NCBI RefSeq assembly: GCF_002902365.1
Contig: NZ_PPQC01000067.1
Location: forward strand, 101,544-165,543
DNA from: Staphylococcus cohnii subsp. cohnii
Lineage (GTDB): Bacteria > Bacillota > Bacilli > Staphylococcales > Staphylococcaceae
Length of the DNA: 64,000 bases
Direction: 5' to 3'
Of the stretch, positions 31,200 through 44,020 are shown piece after piece. Position 1 is the stretch's first letter; the number at the start of each line of letters is the position of its first letter. Position numbers and translations under genes: made by a program. A model generated the notes under the pieces. It searched no databases, was not told the origin of the DNA, and saw only the letters and a list, made by a program, of their open reading frames with translations.

Positions 31200-31226
31200 T
31201 GGTATGACAAATTAAAAGTCATACCA
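31200..31226 (+). terminator. Hairpin after the lspA-rluD operon
   Basis: TGGTATGAC and GTCATACCA form a perfect 9-pair stem 10 bases after rluD. There is no T-run, so termination efficiency is doubtful. Confidence 0.4.
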
Positions 31227-31239
31227 TGATATTGATATG

Positions 31240-31320
31240 AGAGTGGACAGAAATCTAATTTTATTAAATAGGCTTCGTTGTCCCACCTCGACAAGGATAA
31301 CTAGAATTGAAAAAATGATT
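31240..31320 (+). repeat. Degenerate staphylococcal intergenic repeat (STAR-associated type)
   Basis: The segment GAGAGTGGACAGAAATCTAATTT, followed by TTCGTTGTCCCACCTCGACAA and ACTAGAATTGAAAAAA, resembles the dispersed staphylococcal element that begins GAGTGGGACAGAAAT, has TTCGTTGTCCCAC as its partner arm, and ends CTAGAGTTGAAAAAA after a GGGGCCCC core. The GGGGCCCC STAR core itself is missing here. The match is from memory of such elements. The AGTGG(GA)CA and TGTCCCAC(C)T arms can pair. Confidence 0.45.
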
Positions 31321-31369
31321 TAAAGAAAAACGATAGCTTTTACAAATCGAACGATATTCTAATATAGAC

Positions 31370-31398
31370 TTGCAACAACATGTTATTCATGATAATAT
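31370..31398 (+). promoter_or_regulatory. Promoter of the pyr operon
   Basis: TTGCAA at 31370 and TAATAT at 31393 are separated by 17 bases. Transcription would begin near 31405, about 20 bases before the first PyrR-binding loop. Confidence 0.65.
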
Positions 31399-31423
31399 AA
31401 TGACAGTTTAATAAAGAACGAAC

Positions 31424-31670
31424 GTCTTTAATTGAAAGTCCAGAGAGGCTTCGAAGACATGTAATGAAAATGGAATATACAAACAAAGCATTTTAGTCAA
31501 AAATAGCTAAAAGCCATCGTAGTTTTATAGTAAACGCGATAAAAATCGTAATCTCAGACACAAAATGGGTTATGATGGAGAAATCATCTGAATTTCAGAT
31601 ATGTCTCTGCGTTTTGTTTGTAATATTTTATTACGCAACCTCATGTCTTCTGAAGATGTGAGGTTTTTTT
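31424..31670 (+). promoter_or_regulatory. PyrR-dependent attenuator before pyrR
   Basis: The PyrR-binding loop carries the conserved TCCAGAGAGGCT (31439-31450) inside a GTCTT/AAGAC stem (31424-31458). A terminator follows at 31637-31670: AACCTCATGTCTTC with AAGATGTGAGGTT and seven T. Between them is sequence able to form the antiterminator. By the Bacillus model, UMP- or UTP-bound PyrR stabilises the binding loop and so favours termination when pyrimidines are plentiful. Confidence 0.9.
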
Positions 31671-31700
31671 ATATCATTAAGATTAAGGTAGGTGCCCAAA

Positions 31701-32228
31701 ATGTCAGAACGAGTGATTATGGATGAAGCAGCAATACAAAGAACAGTGACACGTATTGCACATGAAATCTTAGAATATAATAAAGGTACTGATGATTTAA
31801 TTTTGTTAGGTATTAAAACAAGAGGGGCATTTTTAGCGCGACGGATACAACAAAAAATTGAACAAATTGAAGAACTCACTGTTCCAACAGGTACCATTGA
31901 TATCACACAATTTAGAGATGATTTGGAACAGACAATAGATCAAGTTTCAGAGCAAACATATGAAATTGATGTCAATATAACAAATCAAGTCGTAATTATA
32001 GTGGATGATGTTTTATATACTGGACGCACAGTTAGGGCATCACTTGATGCAGTACTTCAATATGCAAGACCTAGAAAAATAGGGCTAGCAACACTTATCG
32101 ATCGCGGACATAGAGAACTGCCGATACGCGCAGACTTTGTTGGTAAAAACATACCTACTGCTAGAGAAGAAGCAGTCTCAGTTTTTCTTAGTGAAATAGA
32201 TAGTAGAAATGCAGTTGTAATTGAATAA
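31701..32228 (+). CDS. pyrR: Bifunctional pyr operon regulator / uracil phosphoribosyltransferase
   Basis: Binds mRNA leader loops in response to UMP to attenuate the pyr operon, and has weak UPRTase activity. 175 residues; the PRPP motif [21 protein letters not shown] lies near residue 95, and [14 protein letters not shown] and the C-terminal [15 protein letters not shown] are family blocks. I choose ATG 31701 (MSERVIMDE), spaced 5-9 bases from AGGTAGGTG; the longer frame at 31692 starts within that ribosome site. Its own target sites are at 31424-31458 and 32236-32267. Confidence 0.97.
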   Translation: MSERVIMDEAAIQRTVTRIAHEILEYNKGTDDLILLGIKTRGAFLARRIQQKIEQIEELTVPTGTIDITQFRDDLEQTIDQVSEQTYEIDVNITNQVVIIVDDVLYTGRTVRASLDAVLQYARPRKIGLATLIDRGHRELPIRADFVGKNIPTAREEAVSVFLSEIDSRNAVVIE

Positions 32229-32235
32229 ATCAACA

Positions 32236-32510
32236 CCTTTTAATTCAGTACGAGAGACTGAAAAAGGGAAGAGAATCATGTGGTAGTTAAAATCAAGTTT
32301 CAAAACAACCACATTTCAAAATATAGTTATATTATATAAAACATATACTATAGATTCTCTCCATATCATCTGATCTTAATTTAAACTAAGTATTCAAATA
32401 ACAATCCTAACGCTTTGAGCAGTAATGTTGTTTGAATGAGCTAAATTTTGATTTGAAGATTGATACTTTTTAAGTCTCTTTACATGAAAACAATGTAAAG
32501 AGACTTTTTT
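32236..32510 (+). promoter_or_regulatory. Second PyrR attenuator, before pyrP
   Basis: A PyrR loop (32236-32267) with stem CCTTTT/AAAAGG around TCAGTACGAGAGACTGA shows the conserved GAGAG(A/G)CT. The terminator is at 32472-32510: AAGTCTCTTTACAT with ATGTAAAGAGACTT and a T-run, ending 22 bases before pyrP. Between them AGAGAATC and GATTCTCT, about 85 bases apart, offer an alternative long-range stem. This lets pyrP and the downstream genes be regulated a second time. Confidence 0.85.
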
Positions 32511-32531
32511 AATGAGAGGAAGCGGAAAGTC

Positions 32532-33839
32532 ATGGAAAATGAAACAATGTTTGAACGGACAGCTAAACCAGTATTAGATGTACAAGATAAACCTAAATTA
32601 GGACAATTGGCATTTTTAAGCACCCAACATTTATTTGCAATGTTTGGATCGACTGTTCTCGTACCTTTTTTAACTGGATTACCCATATCATCTGCCTTAC
32701 TAGCATCAGGCATAGGGACATTATTGTATATACTAATTACAAAAGCGAAAATACCTGCATATTTAGGTTCAAGTTTCGCATTTATCACACCAATCATAAC
32801 TGGATTGAATTCACATGGTTTAGGTGACATGTTAGTGGCATTGTTTATGAGCGGTGTAATGTATGTGCTCATTGGATTAGCTATTAGATTAAGCGGAACA
32901 GGGTGGCTTATGCACTTACTCCCTCCTGTTGTTGTCGGACCTGTCATTATGGTGATTGGTTTGAGTCTAGCACCTACTGCGGTTAACATGGCAATGTTTG
33001 AAAATTCAGGAGATATGAAAGGTTATAACTTAAGTTATTTAGTAGTAGCAATGATTACATTACTTGTAACGATTATCGTTCAAGGATATTTTAAAGGTTT
33101 CTTGTCTCTTATACCTGTCTTAATAGGCATTATCACGGGTTACATTGTTTCAATTTTCATGGGACTTGTTAACTTTAAACCTGTAGCCGAAGCAAAATGG
33201 CTGCAGTTTCCAGAGGTGTATCTACCGTTTAAAGATTACACGCCATCATTTCATTTAGGTTTGGTTCTCGTTTTAATACCAATCGTTTTTGTTACGGTAA
33301 GTGAGCATATTGGACATCAAATGGTGATTAACAAAATCGTGGGACGAAATTTCTTTAAAGATCCAGGATTAGATAAATCCATTATTGGTGACGGTGTGTC
33401 AACAATGTTTGCAAGTATTATAGGTGGTCCTCCAAGTACAACTTACGGAGAAAACATCGGCGTATTAGCTATCACGAAAATTTATAGTATATATGTGATT
33501 GGCGGTGCTGCAGTCATAGCTATAATATTAGGGTTTGTAGGCAAATTCACAGCATTAGTTTCATCTATACCAACACCTGTTATGGGAGGTGTATCGATAT
33601 TACTTTTCGGAATTATTGCAGCAAGTGGTCTGAGAATGCTTGTAGAAAGTGAGGTTGATTTTGCAAGTAATCGAAATCTTGTCATTGCATCAGTCATATT
33701 AGTAATAGGTATAGGCAACCTCGTCTTCAACTTAAACGGGATAGGTATTAATTTAGAAATTGAAGGTATGGCATTAGCAGCACTCGCAGGTATTCTACTA
33801 AACTTAATTTTACCGCAAGAGATTGAAACAAATAAATAA
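32532..33839 (+). CDS. pyrP: Uracil permease
   Basis: Proton-coupled uracil importer of the NCS2 (nucleobase-ascorbate transporter) family. 435 residues with about 14 membrane segments. Family features: LSTQHLFAMFGSTVLVPFLTGL in TM1, the TM3 LGSSFAFITP strand, VTVSEHIGHQ with the substrate glutamate in TM8, and GDGVSTMFASIIGGPPSTTYGENIG around TM10. Placement between pyrR and pyrB inside the pyr operon supports uracil rather than xanthine as substrate. Confidence 0.95.
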   Translation: MENETMFERTAKPVLDVQDKPKLGQLAFLSTQHLFAMFGSTVLVPFLTGLPISSALLASGIGTLLYILITKAKIPAYLGSSFAFITPIITGLNSHGLGDMLVALFMSGVMYVLIGLAIRLSGTGWLMHLLPPVVVGPVIMVIGLSLAPTAVNMAMFENSGDMKGYNLSYLVVAMITLLVTIIVQGYFKGFLSLIPVLIGIITGYIVSIFMGLVNFKPVAEAKWLQFPEVYLPFKDYTPSFHLGLVLVLIPIVFVTVSEHIGHQMVINKIVGRNFFKDPGLDKSIIGDGVSTMFASIIGGPPSTTYGENIGVLAITKIYSIYVIGGAAVIAIILGFVGKFTALVSSIPTPVMGGVSILLFGIIAASGLRMLVESEVDFASNRNLVIASVILVIGIGNLVFNLNGIGINLEIEGMALAALAGILLNLILPQEIETNK

Positions 33840-33866
33840 ATGCGTATTTCATTATTAGGAGGCTGA

Positions 33867-36041
<2,175 letters not shown>

Positions 36042-36042
<1 letters not shown>

Positions 36043-37142
36043 TGTTGCAAAAACGCTATTTAGTTTTAGAAGATGGAACATATTATGAAGGTTATCCATT
36101 AGGTTCAGATCATTTGACGAAAGGTGAAATAGTATTTAATACTGCTATGACAGGATATCAAGAAACGATATCAGATCCATCATACACTGGACAAATTATT
36201 ACATTTACTTATCCATTAATAGGAAACTACGGAATTAATCGAGATGATTTTGAATCACTGATACCAACATTGAGTGGTGTTGTTGTTAAAGAAGCGAGCA
36301 CTTATCCGAGCCATTTTCGCATGCAAAAAACATTCCACGAAGTGTTAAAAGACTATGATATACCAGGTATTTCTGGCGTGGATACACGTAGTATTACTCG
36401 GAAAATTAGAAACTATGGCGTTTTAAAAGCAGCTTTTACAGATAATAAGGCAGATATTCCACAATTGTTAGAAGAGTTGAAGGTAATTGAATTACCTAGA
36501 GATGAAGTGAAAACAGTGTCTACGAAGACACCATATGTGTCAACTGGCTATGATTTAAGTGTTGTATTAGTAGATTTTGGTAAAAAACAAAATATTGTGA
36601 GAGAACTTAATTTACGTGGTTGTAACGTTACAGTTGTACCTTATGATTCCACAGCAGAAGAAATTATTAGAATGTCACCAGACGGTGTGATGTTATCAAA
36701 TGGCCCTGGTGATCCAGAAGAAGTCAAAGTTGCAATTAATATGATTAATGGCATTTTAGGAAAAATTCCTTTCTTTGGCATTTGCTTAGGACATCAATTA
36801 TTTGCGCTTTCACAAGGAGCTACATCATTTAAAATGAAATTTGGACATAGAGGTGCAAATCATCCTGTGAAAGATTTAAAAACTGGGAAAATAGCATTAA
36901 CAAGCCAAAATCATGGTTATGCAATTGATAAAGATTCATTAGTTAATACACCATTAGAAATCACACATGTTGCGATTAATGATGGTACAGTTGAAGGATT
37001 AAGACACAAATCATTACCTGCATTTTCAGTACAATATCATCCTGAAGCCAATCCTGGCCCGACAGATTCAAATTATTTGTTTGATGAATTTATTAAAATG
37101 ATGCATGACTTTAAAGAAAAGGAGCTTTTGACAAATGCCTAA
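36042..37142 (+). CDS. carA: Carbamoyl-phosphate synthase small subunit
   Basis: Glutaminase subunit supplying ammonia to CarB. 366 residues: N-terminal CPSase domain ([27 protein letters not shown]), then a class I glutamine amidotransferase with the nucleophilic cysteine in [12 protein letters not shown] (near residue 248) and the His/Glu pair in [10 protein letters not shown]. Its ATG shares one base with the pyrC TAA (TAATG). It overlaps carB by 8 bases. Confidence 0.98.
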
Positions 37143-40100
37143 ACGTAACGATATTAAAACGATTTTAGTAATAGGATCTGGACCGATTATTATAGGTCAA
37201 GCTGCAGAGTTTGATTATGCCGGAACACAAGCTTGCTTAGCATTACGAGAAGAAGGTTATCGTGTTATATTAGTAAATTCAAATCCAGCGACAATCATGA
37301 CGGATAATGAAATTGCTGACAAAGTCTATATTGAACCCTTAACGCATGATTTTATTGCACGTATTATTCGTAAAGAACAACCTGATGCTTTACTACCAAC
37401 CTTAGGTGGTCAAACAGGGCTTAATATGGCGATTCAATTACATGATAGTGGCGTATTAGAAGCGAACAATGTACAACTACTTGGTACAAAACTAGCGTCT
37501 ATTCAACAAGCGGAAGATAGAGAATTATTCAGAGACTTAATGAATGAGCTAGATGTTCCCGTTCCGGAAAGTGATATCGTAAATACTTTAGAACAGGCGT
37601 TTGAATTTAAAGAAGTGGTAGGATACCCATTAATTGTGAGACCTGCTTTCACTATGGGCGGTACTGGCGGTGGTATTTGCCATAATGATGAAGAGTTCAG
37701 ACAAGTGGTAACAAACGGCTTGCATTACAGCCCTGCAACGCAATGTTTAATAGAAAAATCAATTGCAGGTTTTAAAGAGATTGAATATGAAGTGATGCGC
37801 GATAAAAATGATAATGCCATTGTTGTTTGTAACATGGAGAATATAGATCCAGTCGGTATACATACAGGGGATTCAATTGTAGTAGCACCTAGCCAAACTT
37901 TATCAGACGTTGAATATCAAATGTTACGTGATGTGTCGTTAAAAGTGATTCGTGCTTTGGGCATTGAAGGTGGCTGTAATGTACAACTGGCATTAGATCC
38001 ACACTCAATGAAATATTATATTATTGAAGTGAATCCACGTGTTTCACGTTCATCAGCTTTAGCTTCAAAGGCTACAGGCTATCCGATTGCAAAATTAGCT
38101 GCCAAAATAGCGATAGGCTTATCATTAGATGAAATGCTGAATCCAATAACTAAAACGTCTTATGCTGCATTTGAACCTACGTTGGATTATGTTATAACAA
38201 AAATTCCACGTTTTCCGTTTGATAAGTTTGAAAAAGGTGAACGTGTGCTAGGTACACAAATGAAAGCAACTGGTGAGGTAATGGCGATTGGCCGAACATA
38301 TGAAGAGTCTTTATTGAAAGCGATTCGTTCACTTGAATATGGTGTACATCATTTAGGATTACCAAATGGTGAAACATATGATTTAGATTATATAAAAACG
38401 CGTATACAAGATCAAGATGATGAACGTTTATTCTTTATAGGAGAAGCTATAAGACGAGGTACATCATTAGAAGAAATACACGAAATGACTAAGATTGATT
38501 ATTTCTTCTTAAATAAATTCCTACACATCATTGATATAGAACATGATTTAAAAGAACACAAAGGAGATATAGACTATTTAAAATTTGCTAAGAGTTATGG
38601 TTTTAGTGATCGAGTTATTGCACATCGTTTTGATATGTCAGAATCTGAAGTTTATAACTTAAGAAAACAACATAATATTTCACCAGTATATAAAATGGTA
38701 GATACTTGTGCAGCAGAATTTGAATCTGCTACTCCATATTACTATGGCACATATGAACAAGAAAATGAGTCAATCGTCACTGAAAAAGAGAAAATATTAG
38801 TTTTAGGTTCAGGACCAATTAGAATCGGTCAAGGTGTAGAATTTGATTACGCAACTGTGCATGCTGTTTGGGCAATTCAGCAAGCTGGTTATGAAGCTAT
38901 TATCGTCAATAATAATCCTGAAACAGTATCTACAGACTTCTCAATTTCAGACAAATTATATTTTGAACCATTAACAGAAGAAGATGTAATGAATATTATA
39001 AATATTGAACAACCAAAAGGTGTAGTAGTTCAGTTTGGCGGTCAAACTGCGATTAATTTAGCAGATAAAATTGAAAAGTATGGTGTGAAAATTTTAGGTA
39101 CATCACTTGAAGATCTGAACCGTGCAGAAGATCGTAAAGAATTTGAGGCGCTATTACATACGATTGATGTGCCTCAACCTAACGGTAAAACAGCAACTTC
39201 AGCTGAAGAAGCGCTCAAAAATGCACGTGCAATAGGATATCCTGTAGTAGTTAGACCATCATATGTATTAGGTGGACGTGCTATGGAAATCGTGTATAAC
39301 GATGAAGAGTTAACCAATTATATGAACCAAGCAGTGAAAGCGAGTCCGGATCATCCTGTATTAGTTGATAGATATCTCACAGGTAAAGAAATTGAAGTCG
39401 ATGCTATCTCAGATGGTGAAACGGTAATTATACCTGGGATTATGGAACATATTGAACGCGCTGGTGTTCATTCAGGTGATTCGATTGCAGTATATCCTCC
39501 ACAAACCTTGACACAAGAAGAGCTTAAAACACTTGAAGATTATACAATTCGCTTGGCGAAAGGTCTAAATATCGTAGGTTTAATCAATATCCAATTTGTT
39601 ATTGCACATGATGGTGTATATGTTTTAGAAGTGAACCCTCGTGCGAGTCGTACAGTTCCTTTCTTAAGTAAAATTACACATATACAAATGGCACAGTTGG
39701 CCATGCGTGCAATTATAGGGGAGCAACTTACAGAATTAGGATATAGCGAAGGTGTTCAGCCATATAGTGAAGGTGTCTTTGTCAAAGCACCGGTATTTAG
39801 CTTTAATAAATTGAAAAATGTAGATATCACATTAGGACCTGAAATGAAGTCAACTGGAGAAGTAATGGGCAAAGATTTAACTATGGAAAAGGCTTTATAT
39901 AAAGGTTTGACAGCAAGTGGTATGGAAGTTAAAGATTATGGCACGGTATTGATGACAGTAAGTGATAAAGATAAAGATGAAATTGTGAACATTGCAGCTC
40001 GTTTAAATGAAGTCGGCTATAAAATATTAGCTACTGAAGGTACTGCTAAAAAATTAGAAAATAACCATATAACTGCAGAAACTGTAGGGAAAATTGGTGG

Positions 40101-40308
40101 AGAAGACGATTTATTATCACGTATCCAAACGAATGATGTGCAAATTGTGATTAATACGATGACAAAAGGAAAGGAAGTTGAACGTGATGGTTTTCAAATC
40201 AGACGTGCTTCTGTAGAAAATGGTGTACCTTGTCTAACTTCATTAGATACAGCGGAAGCATTAACTTCGGTTATAGAAAGCATGACTTTCACGATGAAAA
40301 ATATGTAA
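37135..40308 (+). CDS. carB: Carbamoyl-phosphate synthase large subunit
   Basis: Makes carbamoyl phosphate from ammonia, bicarbonate and two ATP. 1057 residues in two homologous halves, each with an ATP-grasp domain: [20 protein letters not shown] at the N-terminus and [20 protein letters not shown] near residue 560. Each half has an EVNPR(V/A)SRS/T motif. The C-terminal MGS-like domain (about 930-1057) is the allosteric nucleotide site. AAAGGAGC in carA precedes ATG 37135. Confidence 0.98.
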   Translation: MPKRNDIKTILVIGSGPIIIGQAAEFDYAGTQACLALREEGYRVILVNSNPATIMTDNEIADKVYIEPLTHDFIARIIRKEQPDALLPTLGGQTGLNMAIQLHDSGVLEANNVQLLGTKLASIQQAEDRELFRDLMNELDVPVPESDIVNTLEQAFEFKEVVGYPLIVRPAFTMGGTGGGICHNDEEFRQVVTNGLHYSPATQCLIEKSIAGFKEIEYEVMRDKNDNAIVVCNMENIDPVGIHTGDSIVVAPSQTLSDVEYQMLRDVSLKVIRALGIEGGCNVQLALDPHSMKYYIIEVNPRVSRSSALASKATGYPIAKLAAKIAIGLSLDEMLNPITKTSYAAFEPTLDYVITKIPRFPFDKFEKGERVLGTQMKATGEVMAIGRTYEESLLKAIRSLEYGVHHLGLPNGETYDLDYIKTRIQDQDDERLFFIGEAIRRGTSLEEIHEMTKIDYFFLNKFLHIIDIEHDLKEHKGDIDYLKFAKSYGFSDRVIAHRFDMSESEVYNLRKQHNISPVYKMVDTCAAEFESATPYYYGTYEQENESIVTEKEKILVLGSGPIRIGQGVEFDYATVHAVWAIQQAGYEAIIVNNNPETVSTDFSISDKLYFEPLTEEDVMNIINIEQPKGVVVQFGGQTAINLADKIEKYGVKILGTSLEDLNRAEDRKEFEALLHTIDVPQPNGKTATSAEEALKNARAIGYPVVVRPSYVLGGRAMEIVYNDEELTNYMNQAVKASPDHPVLVDRYLTGKEIEVDAISDGETVIIPGIMEHIERAGVHSGDSIAVYPPQTLTQEELKTLEDYTIRLAKGLNIVGLINIQFVIAHDGVYVLEVNPRASRTVPFLSKITHIQMAQLAMRAIIGEQLTELGYSEGVQPYSEGVFVKAPVFSFNKLKNVDITLGPEMKSTGEVMGKDLTMEKALYKGLTASGMEVKDYGTVLMTVSDKDKDEIVNIAARLNEVGYKILATEGTAKKLENNHITAETVGKIGGEDDLLSRIQTNDVQIVINTMTKGKEVERDGFQIRRASVENGVPCLTSLDTAEALTSVIESMTFTMKNM

Positions 40309-40526
40309 AGTTTAATTTTCAATGTCAAGAAAAAGAAAACAATTGTTTATGTTTAAGTAAAATTATGATATTGACAGTAGATAGCTAGGATGAAAAACAG
40401 TTTTATAAATTTTTCTCCTAGTTGTCGTTGTCAGAATGAAAAAATTTTAAAATATCATTGCTGTCAGATGATGCCTTTACACGCTTGGCAAATATAATAA
40501 CAAAGATATTATGAGAGGCGATATAT

Positions 40527-41231
40527 ATGCAAAATAACCTACCTATTATTGCTTTAGATTTTGATTCAGCAGAAGCAGTTGAACAATTTTTAGATCAATT
40601 TGATGAACCCTTATTTGTCAAAGTCGGGATGGAACTTTTTTATCAAACTGGTCCGTCATTAATCACTAATATTAAAAAACGTGGTCATCGCATATTCTTA
40701 GATTTAAAATTACATGATATTCCTAACACTGTTGGCAAAGCAATGGAAGGCTTAAGTAAATTAGATGTCGATTTAGTAAATGTACATGCGGCTGGTGGTT
40801 CAGAAATGATGAAACGAGCCCTAGAAGGCATTAAAAAATATAATAGTAATATTAAAATTATTGCAGTGACACAATTAACGTCAACTACTGAAATAATGTT
40901 ACATGATGAACAAAATATCCAAAGTACAATGGATGAAGCAGTTTTGAATTATGCGCGTTTAGCCAAATTATCAGGTTTAGATGGCGTTGTATGTTCACCA
41001 CTTGAGGCAAAATTATTAACACAAGAATTAGGTGAAGATTTCTTGAAAGTGACGCCAGGCATCCGACCGGAAAATACTTCCTCCGATGATCAGCAACGTG
41101 TTACGACACCAGAAAAGGCAAGCATTTTTGGTGCTACACATATTGTTGTAGGGCGACCAATCACGCAGAGTGAAACTCCGGTTAAGAGTTACCAAAAAAT
41201 TAAAGAAAGTTGGTTGAAATCAAATGACTAA
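40527..41231 (+). CDS. pyrF: Orotidine 5'-phosphate decarboxylase
   Basis: Decarboxylates OMP to UMP. A 234-residue TIM barrel with the catalytic tetrad in [12 protein letters not shown] (Lys-Asp-x-x-Asp region shared between subunits), [29 protein letters not shown] and [10 protein letters not shown] 218-base gap separates it from carB. That gap holds an imperfect stem (CTAGGA/TCCTAG near 40387-40423) but no clear terminator, so the gene may also have its own promoter. GAGAGGCG precedes ATG 40527. Confidence 0.97.
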   Translation: MQNNLPIIALDFDSAEAVEQFLDQFDEPLFVKVGMELFYQTGPSLITNIKKRGHRIFLDLKLHDIPNTVGKAMEGLSKLDVDLVNVHAAGGSEMMKRALEGIKKYNSNIKIIAVTQLTSTTEIMLHDEQNIQSTMDEAVLNYARLAKLSGLDGVVCSPLEAKLLTQELGEDFLKVTPGIRPENTSSDDQQRVTTPEKASIFGATHIVVGRPITQSETPVKSYQKIKESWLKSND

Positions 41232-41835
41232 ATCAATAGCACAAGCATTGTTGGACATAAAAGCTGTATCATTATCTCCCAATGATCCATTTACTTGGAG
41301 TTCAGGCATTAAATCACCAATATATTGTGATAATCGTGTTACATTAGGTTTTCCAGACGTACGTAATCATATTAGAGATGGACTACAAGCATTGATTGAA
41401 TCACATTTTAAAGATATTGAAGTTATATCAGGGACTGCAACGGCCGGTATTCCGCATGCAGCTTATGTCTCAGAAGTGATGAACTTACCGATGAACTATG
41501 TTCGATCAAAAAGTAAAAGCCATGGTAAACAGAATCAAATTGAAGGTGCATCAAGTGAAGGTAAAAAGGTAGTAGTTATAGAAGATTTAATATCTACAGG
41601 TGGTTCTTCAATAACTGCAGTAGAAGCATTGAAAGCTGCTGGTGCGAATGTCATAGGTGTAGTAGCAATTTTTACTTATGGTTTGAAAAAAGCAGATGAA
41701 CAATTTGCACAAGCTGGAGTTCCTTTTTATACATTAAGTAATTATAATGAATTAATTGAAGTTGCAAGAGAAAATGGAGAAATTTCTGAAAATGATATTA
41801 CTACATTAGTTGATTGGAGAGATAACTTGTCATAA
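41224..41835 (+). CDS. pyrE: Orotate phosphoribosyltransferase
   Basis: Converts orotate and PRPP to OMP, the step before PyrF. 203 residues, with the PRPP-binding motif [18 protein letters not shown] near residue 117, the [17 protein letters not shown]-terminal block, [10 protein letters not shown], and the flexible loop [17 protein letters not shown]. It overlaps pyrF by 8 bases. No pyrD lies in this operon; in staphylococci that gene is elsewhere on the chromosome. Confidence 0.98.
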   Translation: MTKSIAQALLDIKAVSLSPNDPFTWSSGIKSPIYCDNRVTLGFPDVRNHIRDGLQALIESHFKDIEVISGTATAGIPHAAYVSEVMNLPMNYVRSKSKSHGKQNQIEGASSEGKKVVVIEDLISTGGSSITAVEALKAAGANVIGVVAIFTYGLKKADEQFAQAGVPFYTLSNYNELIEVARENGEISENDITTLVDWRDNLS

Positions 41836-41857
41836 AATGTTAAGTGGAGGGGATGTT

Positions 41858-42043
41858 ATGACAAAAGACTCGAATGTAGCCTATAATCATTTTGCTCATT
41901 TAAATAAATTCCTCAAAAAATCAGAAGACTATAGAGCACAATCAACTTCAGAAGACGAAAATAAATGGGTATTTAACGCTACAGAACCAAATATTTATAA
42001 ACAATCTAAATCAAATCTTAAGCAAAAAGGCCATATTAAATAA
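41858..42043 (+). CDS. Small conserved hypothetical protein, last gene of the pyr operon
   Basis: A 61-residue hydrophilic protein (MTKDSNVAYNHFAHLNKFLKK start) rich in Lys, Asn and Ser, without membrane segments or known domain. I start at ATG 41858 because GTGGAGGGG lies 5-13 bases before it; the frame extends further up but there overlaps pyrE. Position 22 bases after pyrE and before the operon terminator suggests co-transcription with the pyr genes. Function unknown. Confidence 0.75.
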   Translation: MTKDSNVAYNHFAHLNKFLKKSEDYRAQSTSEDENKWVFNATEPNIYKQSKSNLKQKGHIK

Positions 42044-42108
42044 CTATATTTGCAAATATATTGTGAAATTTGAAATAACGCAAAAATGATGTAATTAAAT
42101 TGATTAGA

Positions 42109-42161
42109 AAATGCTTAAAAGACTTTTATATATTGATAAAAGGTCTTTTAGGCATTTTTTA
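42109..42161 (+). terminator. Terminator of the pyr operon
   Basis: AAATGCTTAAAAGACTTTTAT and ATAAAAGGTCTTTTAGGCATTT form a long imperfect stem followed by TTTTTAA. Confidence 0.85.
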
Positions 42162-42255
42162 ATATGTAAGTACATTTGTGTTCATAATTAGTTCACAAAG
42201 TAGGTTTTAAATAATAAATATCATATGAAACCCTAAGACAGAAAGAAAGGAATGA

Positions 42256-43815
42256 ATGAATTTGAAACATAAAAAATTTGATATTGTTGCACTATTTTTA
42301 CTCATTGGTGTGTTTATGGCGGCTTTAGATAACGGTATTATTAGTGCAGCGTTAACTACAATAAATCAATCCTTTGAGATTTCAGCACAAATGGGATCGT
42401 GGGGAATAACGATTTATACATTAGGTATGGCTGTAACCACACCTATAGCAGGTAAACTTGCTGATATGTATGGTCGTAAAAAAATATTTATTATTGAAGT
42501 GATTTTATTTGGTTTTGGATCATTGTTAGTTGCATTAAGCCCTAATTATACGTTCTTTATCATTGCACGTTTAATTCAATCATTTGGTGGTGGCGGTTTA
42601 TTTGTAATCGCTAGTTCACATATCATTTCTACATATACTAAAGAAAAACAAGGTAGTATGCTTGGTGGATTAGGTGCAATGAATGGTATTGCTTCGGTAT
42701 TAGGACCAAATATTGGAAGTTTATTAATTAATGTAAGTGGTACATGGCATTGGTTATTCTTGATCAATGTTCCAGTGGCAATAATGATTGTTATTTTTAT
42801 GATGATTAAAATGCCAGAAACACAAGAAAAAGTTAAAACTAAAATTGATAAATATGCCATCATTGTATTTTCATTTTCAACATTATTAATAATGTTTGCG
42901 ATTAATAATATACAAACCGGTAATATTGCTAATAGTATACTCAGTTTTTCGGTGATTGGTTTATTTGTATTGGCTATTATTGGCTATGGTATTTTAATTT
43001 TAGTGGAATATAAAAATGAAGCAACTGATATAGATGCTTTCTTACCTTTTTATTTACTGAAAAAGCCAGCTTTTTCAGTGGTATTGATTATGGGCGTTTT
43101 ATCTGGGATGTTAATAGGCTCAATTATTTTCATTCCTTCATTTGTTGAAAACGTATTACATGTTAAAGCTGCTAACAGTGGATATTGGATGACGCCCTTG
43201 GCATTAGCTTCAGGTGTAGGCGCATCAATAGGTGGTAAGATAGTAGATAAAAAAGGACCAATATTTGCATTAGTGATTGCAAGTATCATTAGTATGGTTG
43301 GTTATGGCGGTTTAGCATTTTTAACTTATTCAACTATGCCATTTTTAGTATTTTCAATAATTGCAGGCTTAGGATTTGGTTTTACTATTGGCGCACCAAT
43401 GACTGTATTAGCAACTAAGTCAGCACATTCAGCTAAAAATAATAGTACAGTTATTGGAACATTATCAGTTTCCAGACAAGTCGGAATTACTATTGCACCG
43501 ACAATATTTACGACATTTATTCAATTCGGCTATAGCCAAATGGGGAGTAAAATTAAAGACAGTATAAATTCAGCACATTTTGGACTCAAAGACATACCAG
43601 TTTCTTTAATGAACACAATGGAGCATCGTTCAGGTAATCTTACTAAAATATTAGGACAAGTAAATGAAATTTCTAATGATACATTAAGGCATGCAATCAC
43701 AAATGGGATTGAAGATGCAACCCACCTTGCGTATATGCCAATATTTTTAACTGCAGTTATTGCAGCTTTTATCATTTTGTTACTTGTTACACTTTTTAGA
43801 AAAGAATTTAAATAA
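42256..43815 (+). CDS. MFS drug:proton antiporter, DHA2 family (14 TM)
   Basis: A 519-residue exporter with about 14 predicted membrane helices. Motif D1-like MAALDNGIISAALTTI lies in TM1, motif A GKLADMYGRKKIF follows TM2, and the motif C-like GMAVTTPIAG and LGAMNGIASVLGPNIG segments are present. This is the DHA2 family (EmrB/LmrB/QacA relatives). The substrate cannot be told from sequence. GGAATG precedes ATG 42256. It stands alone between the pyr terminator and a long hairpin, with no adjacent TetR/MarR regulator, which is unusual for an inducible drug pump. Confidence 0.88.
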   Translation: MNLKHKKFDIVALFLLIGVFMAALDNGIISAALTTINQSFEISAQMGSWGITIYTLGMAVTTPIAGKLADMYGRKKIFIIEVILFGFGSLLVALSPNYTFFIIARLIQSFGGGGLFVIASSHIISTYTKEKQGSMLGGLGAMNGIASVLGPNIGSLLINVSGTWHWLFLINVPVAIMIVIFMMIKMPETQEKVKTKIDKYAIIVFSFSTLLIMFAINNIQTGNIANSILSFSVIGLFVLAIIGYGILILVEYKNEATDIDAFLPFYLLKKPAFSVVLIMGVLSGMLIGSIIFIPSFVENVLHVKAANSGYWMTPLALASGVGASIGGKIVDKKGPIFALVIASIISMVGYGGLAFLTYSTMPFLVFSIIAGLGFGFTIGAPMTVLATKSAHSAKNNSTVIGTLSVSRQVGITIAPTIFTTFIQFGYSQMGSKIKDSINSAHFGLKDIPVSLMNTMEHRSGNLTKILGQVNEISNDTLRHAITNGIEDATHLAYMPIFLTAVIAAFIILLLVTLFRKEFK

Positions 43816-43881
43816 AGTGAAAATTTAACAAGTAAGTCAATGGTATAGACTTTTTATAGGAGTTTCGGTTAATTTCAAAAG

Positions 43882-43934
43882 CAACAACACAGAAACGTAG
43901 ACAAGATTACATTGTCTACGTTTCTGTGTTGTTG
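43882..43934. terminator. Perfect 22-bp hairpin after the MFS gene
   Basis: CAACAACACAGAAACGTAGACA and its exact complement flank a 9-base loop (AGATTACAT). The stem is unusually long and perfect. No T-run follows on either strand beyond short TTG/AAT runs, so it is an odd terminator; it lies between the MFS gene and a minus-strand small ORF. Confidence 0.7.
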
Positions 43935-44020
43935 AATATTGTTATATGAAAACGACTGAAATCATTCGTGATGTTGAAATGATTAAAAAGAAATGTGATA
44001 ACGTTGTTGTATAAAATTTA

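Noticed and set aside
32480..32989. A 169-codon minus-strand frame over the start of pyrP
   Set aside because: Covers the attenuator terminator and the permease; antisense shadow with no ribosome site.
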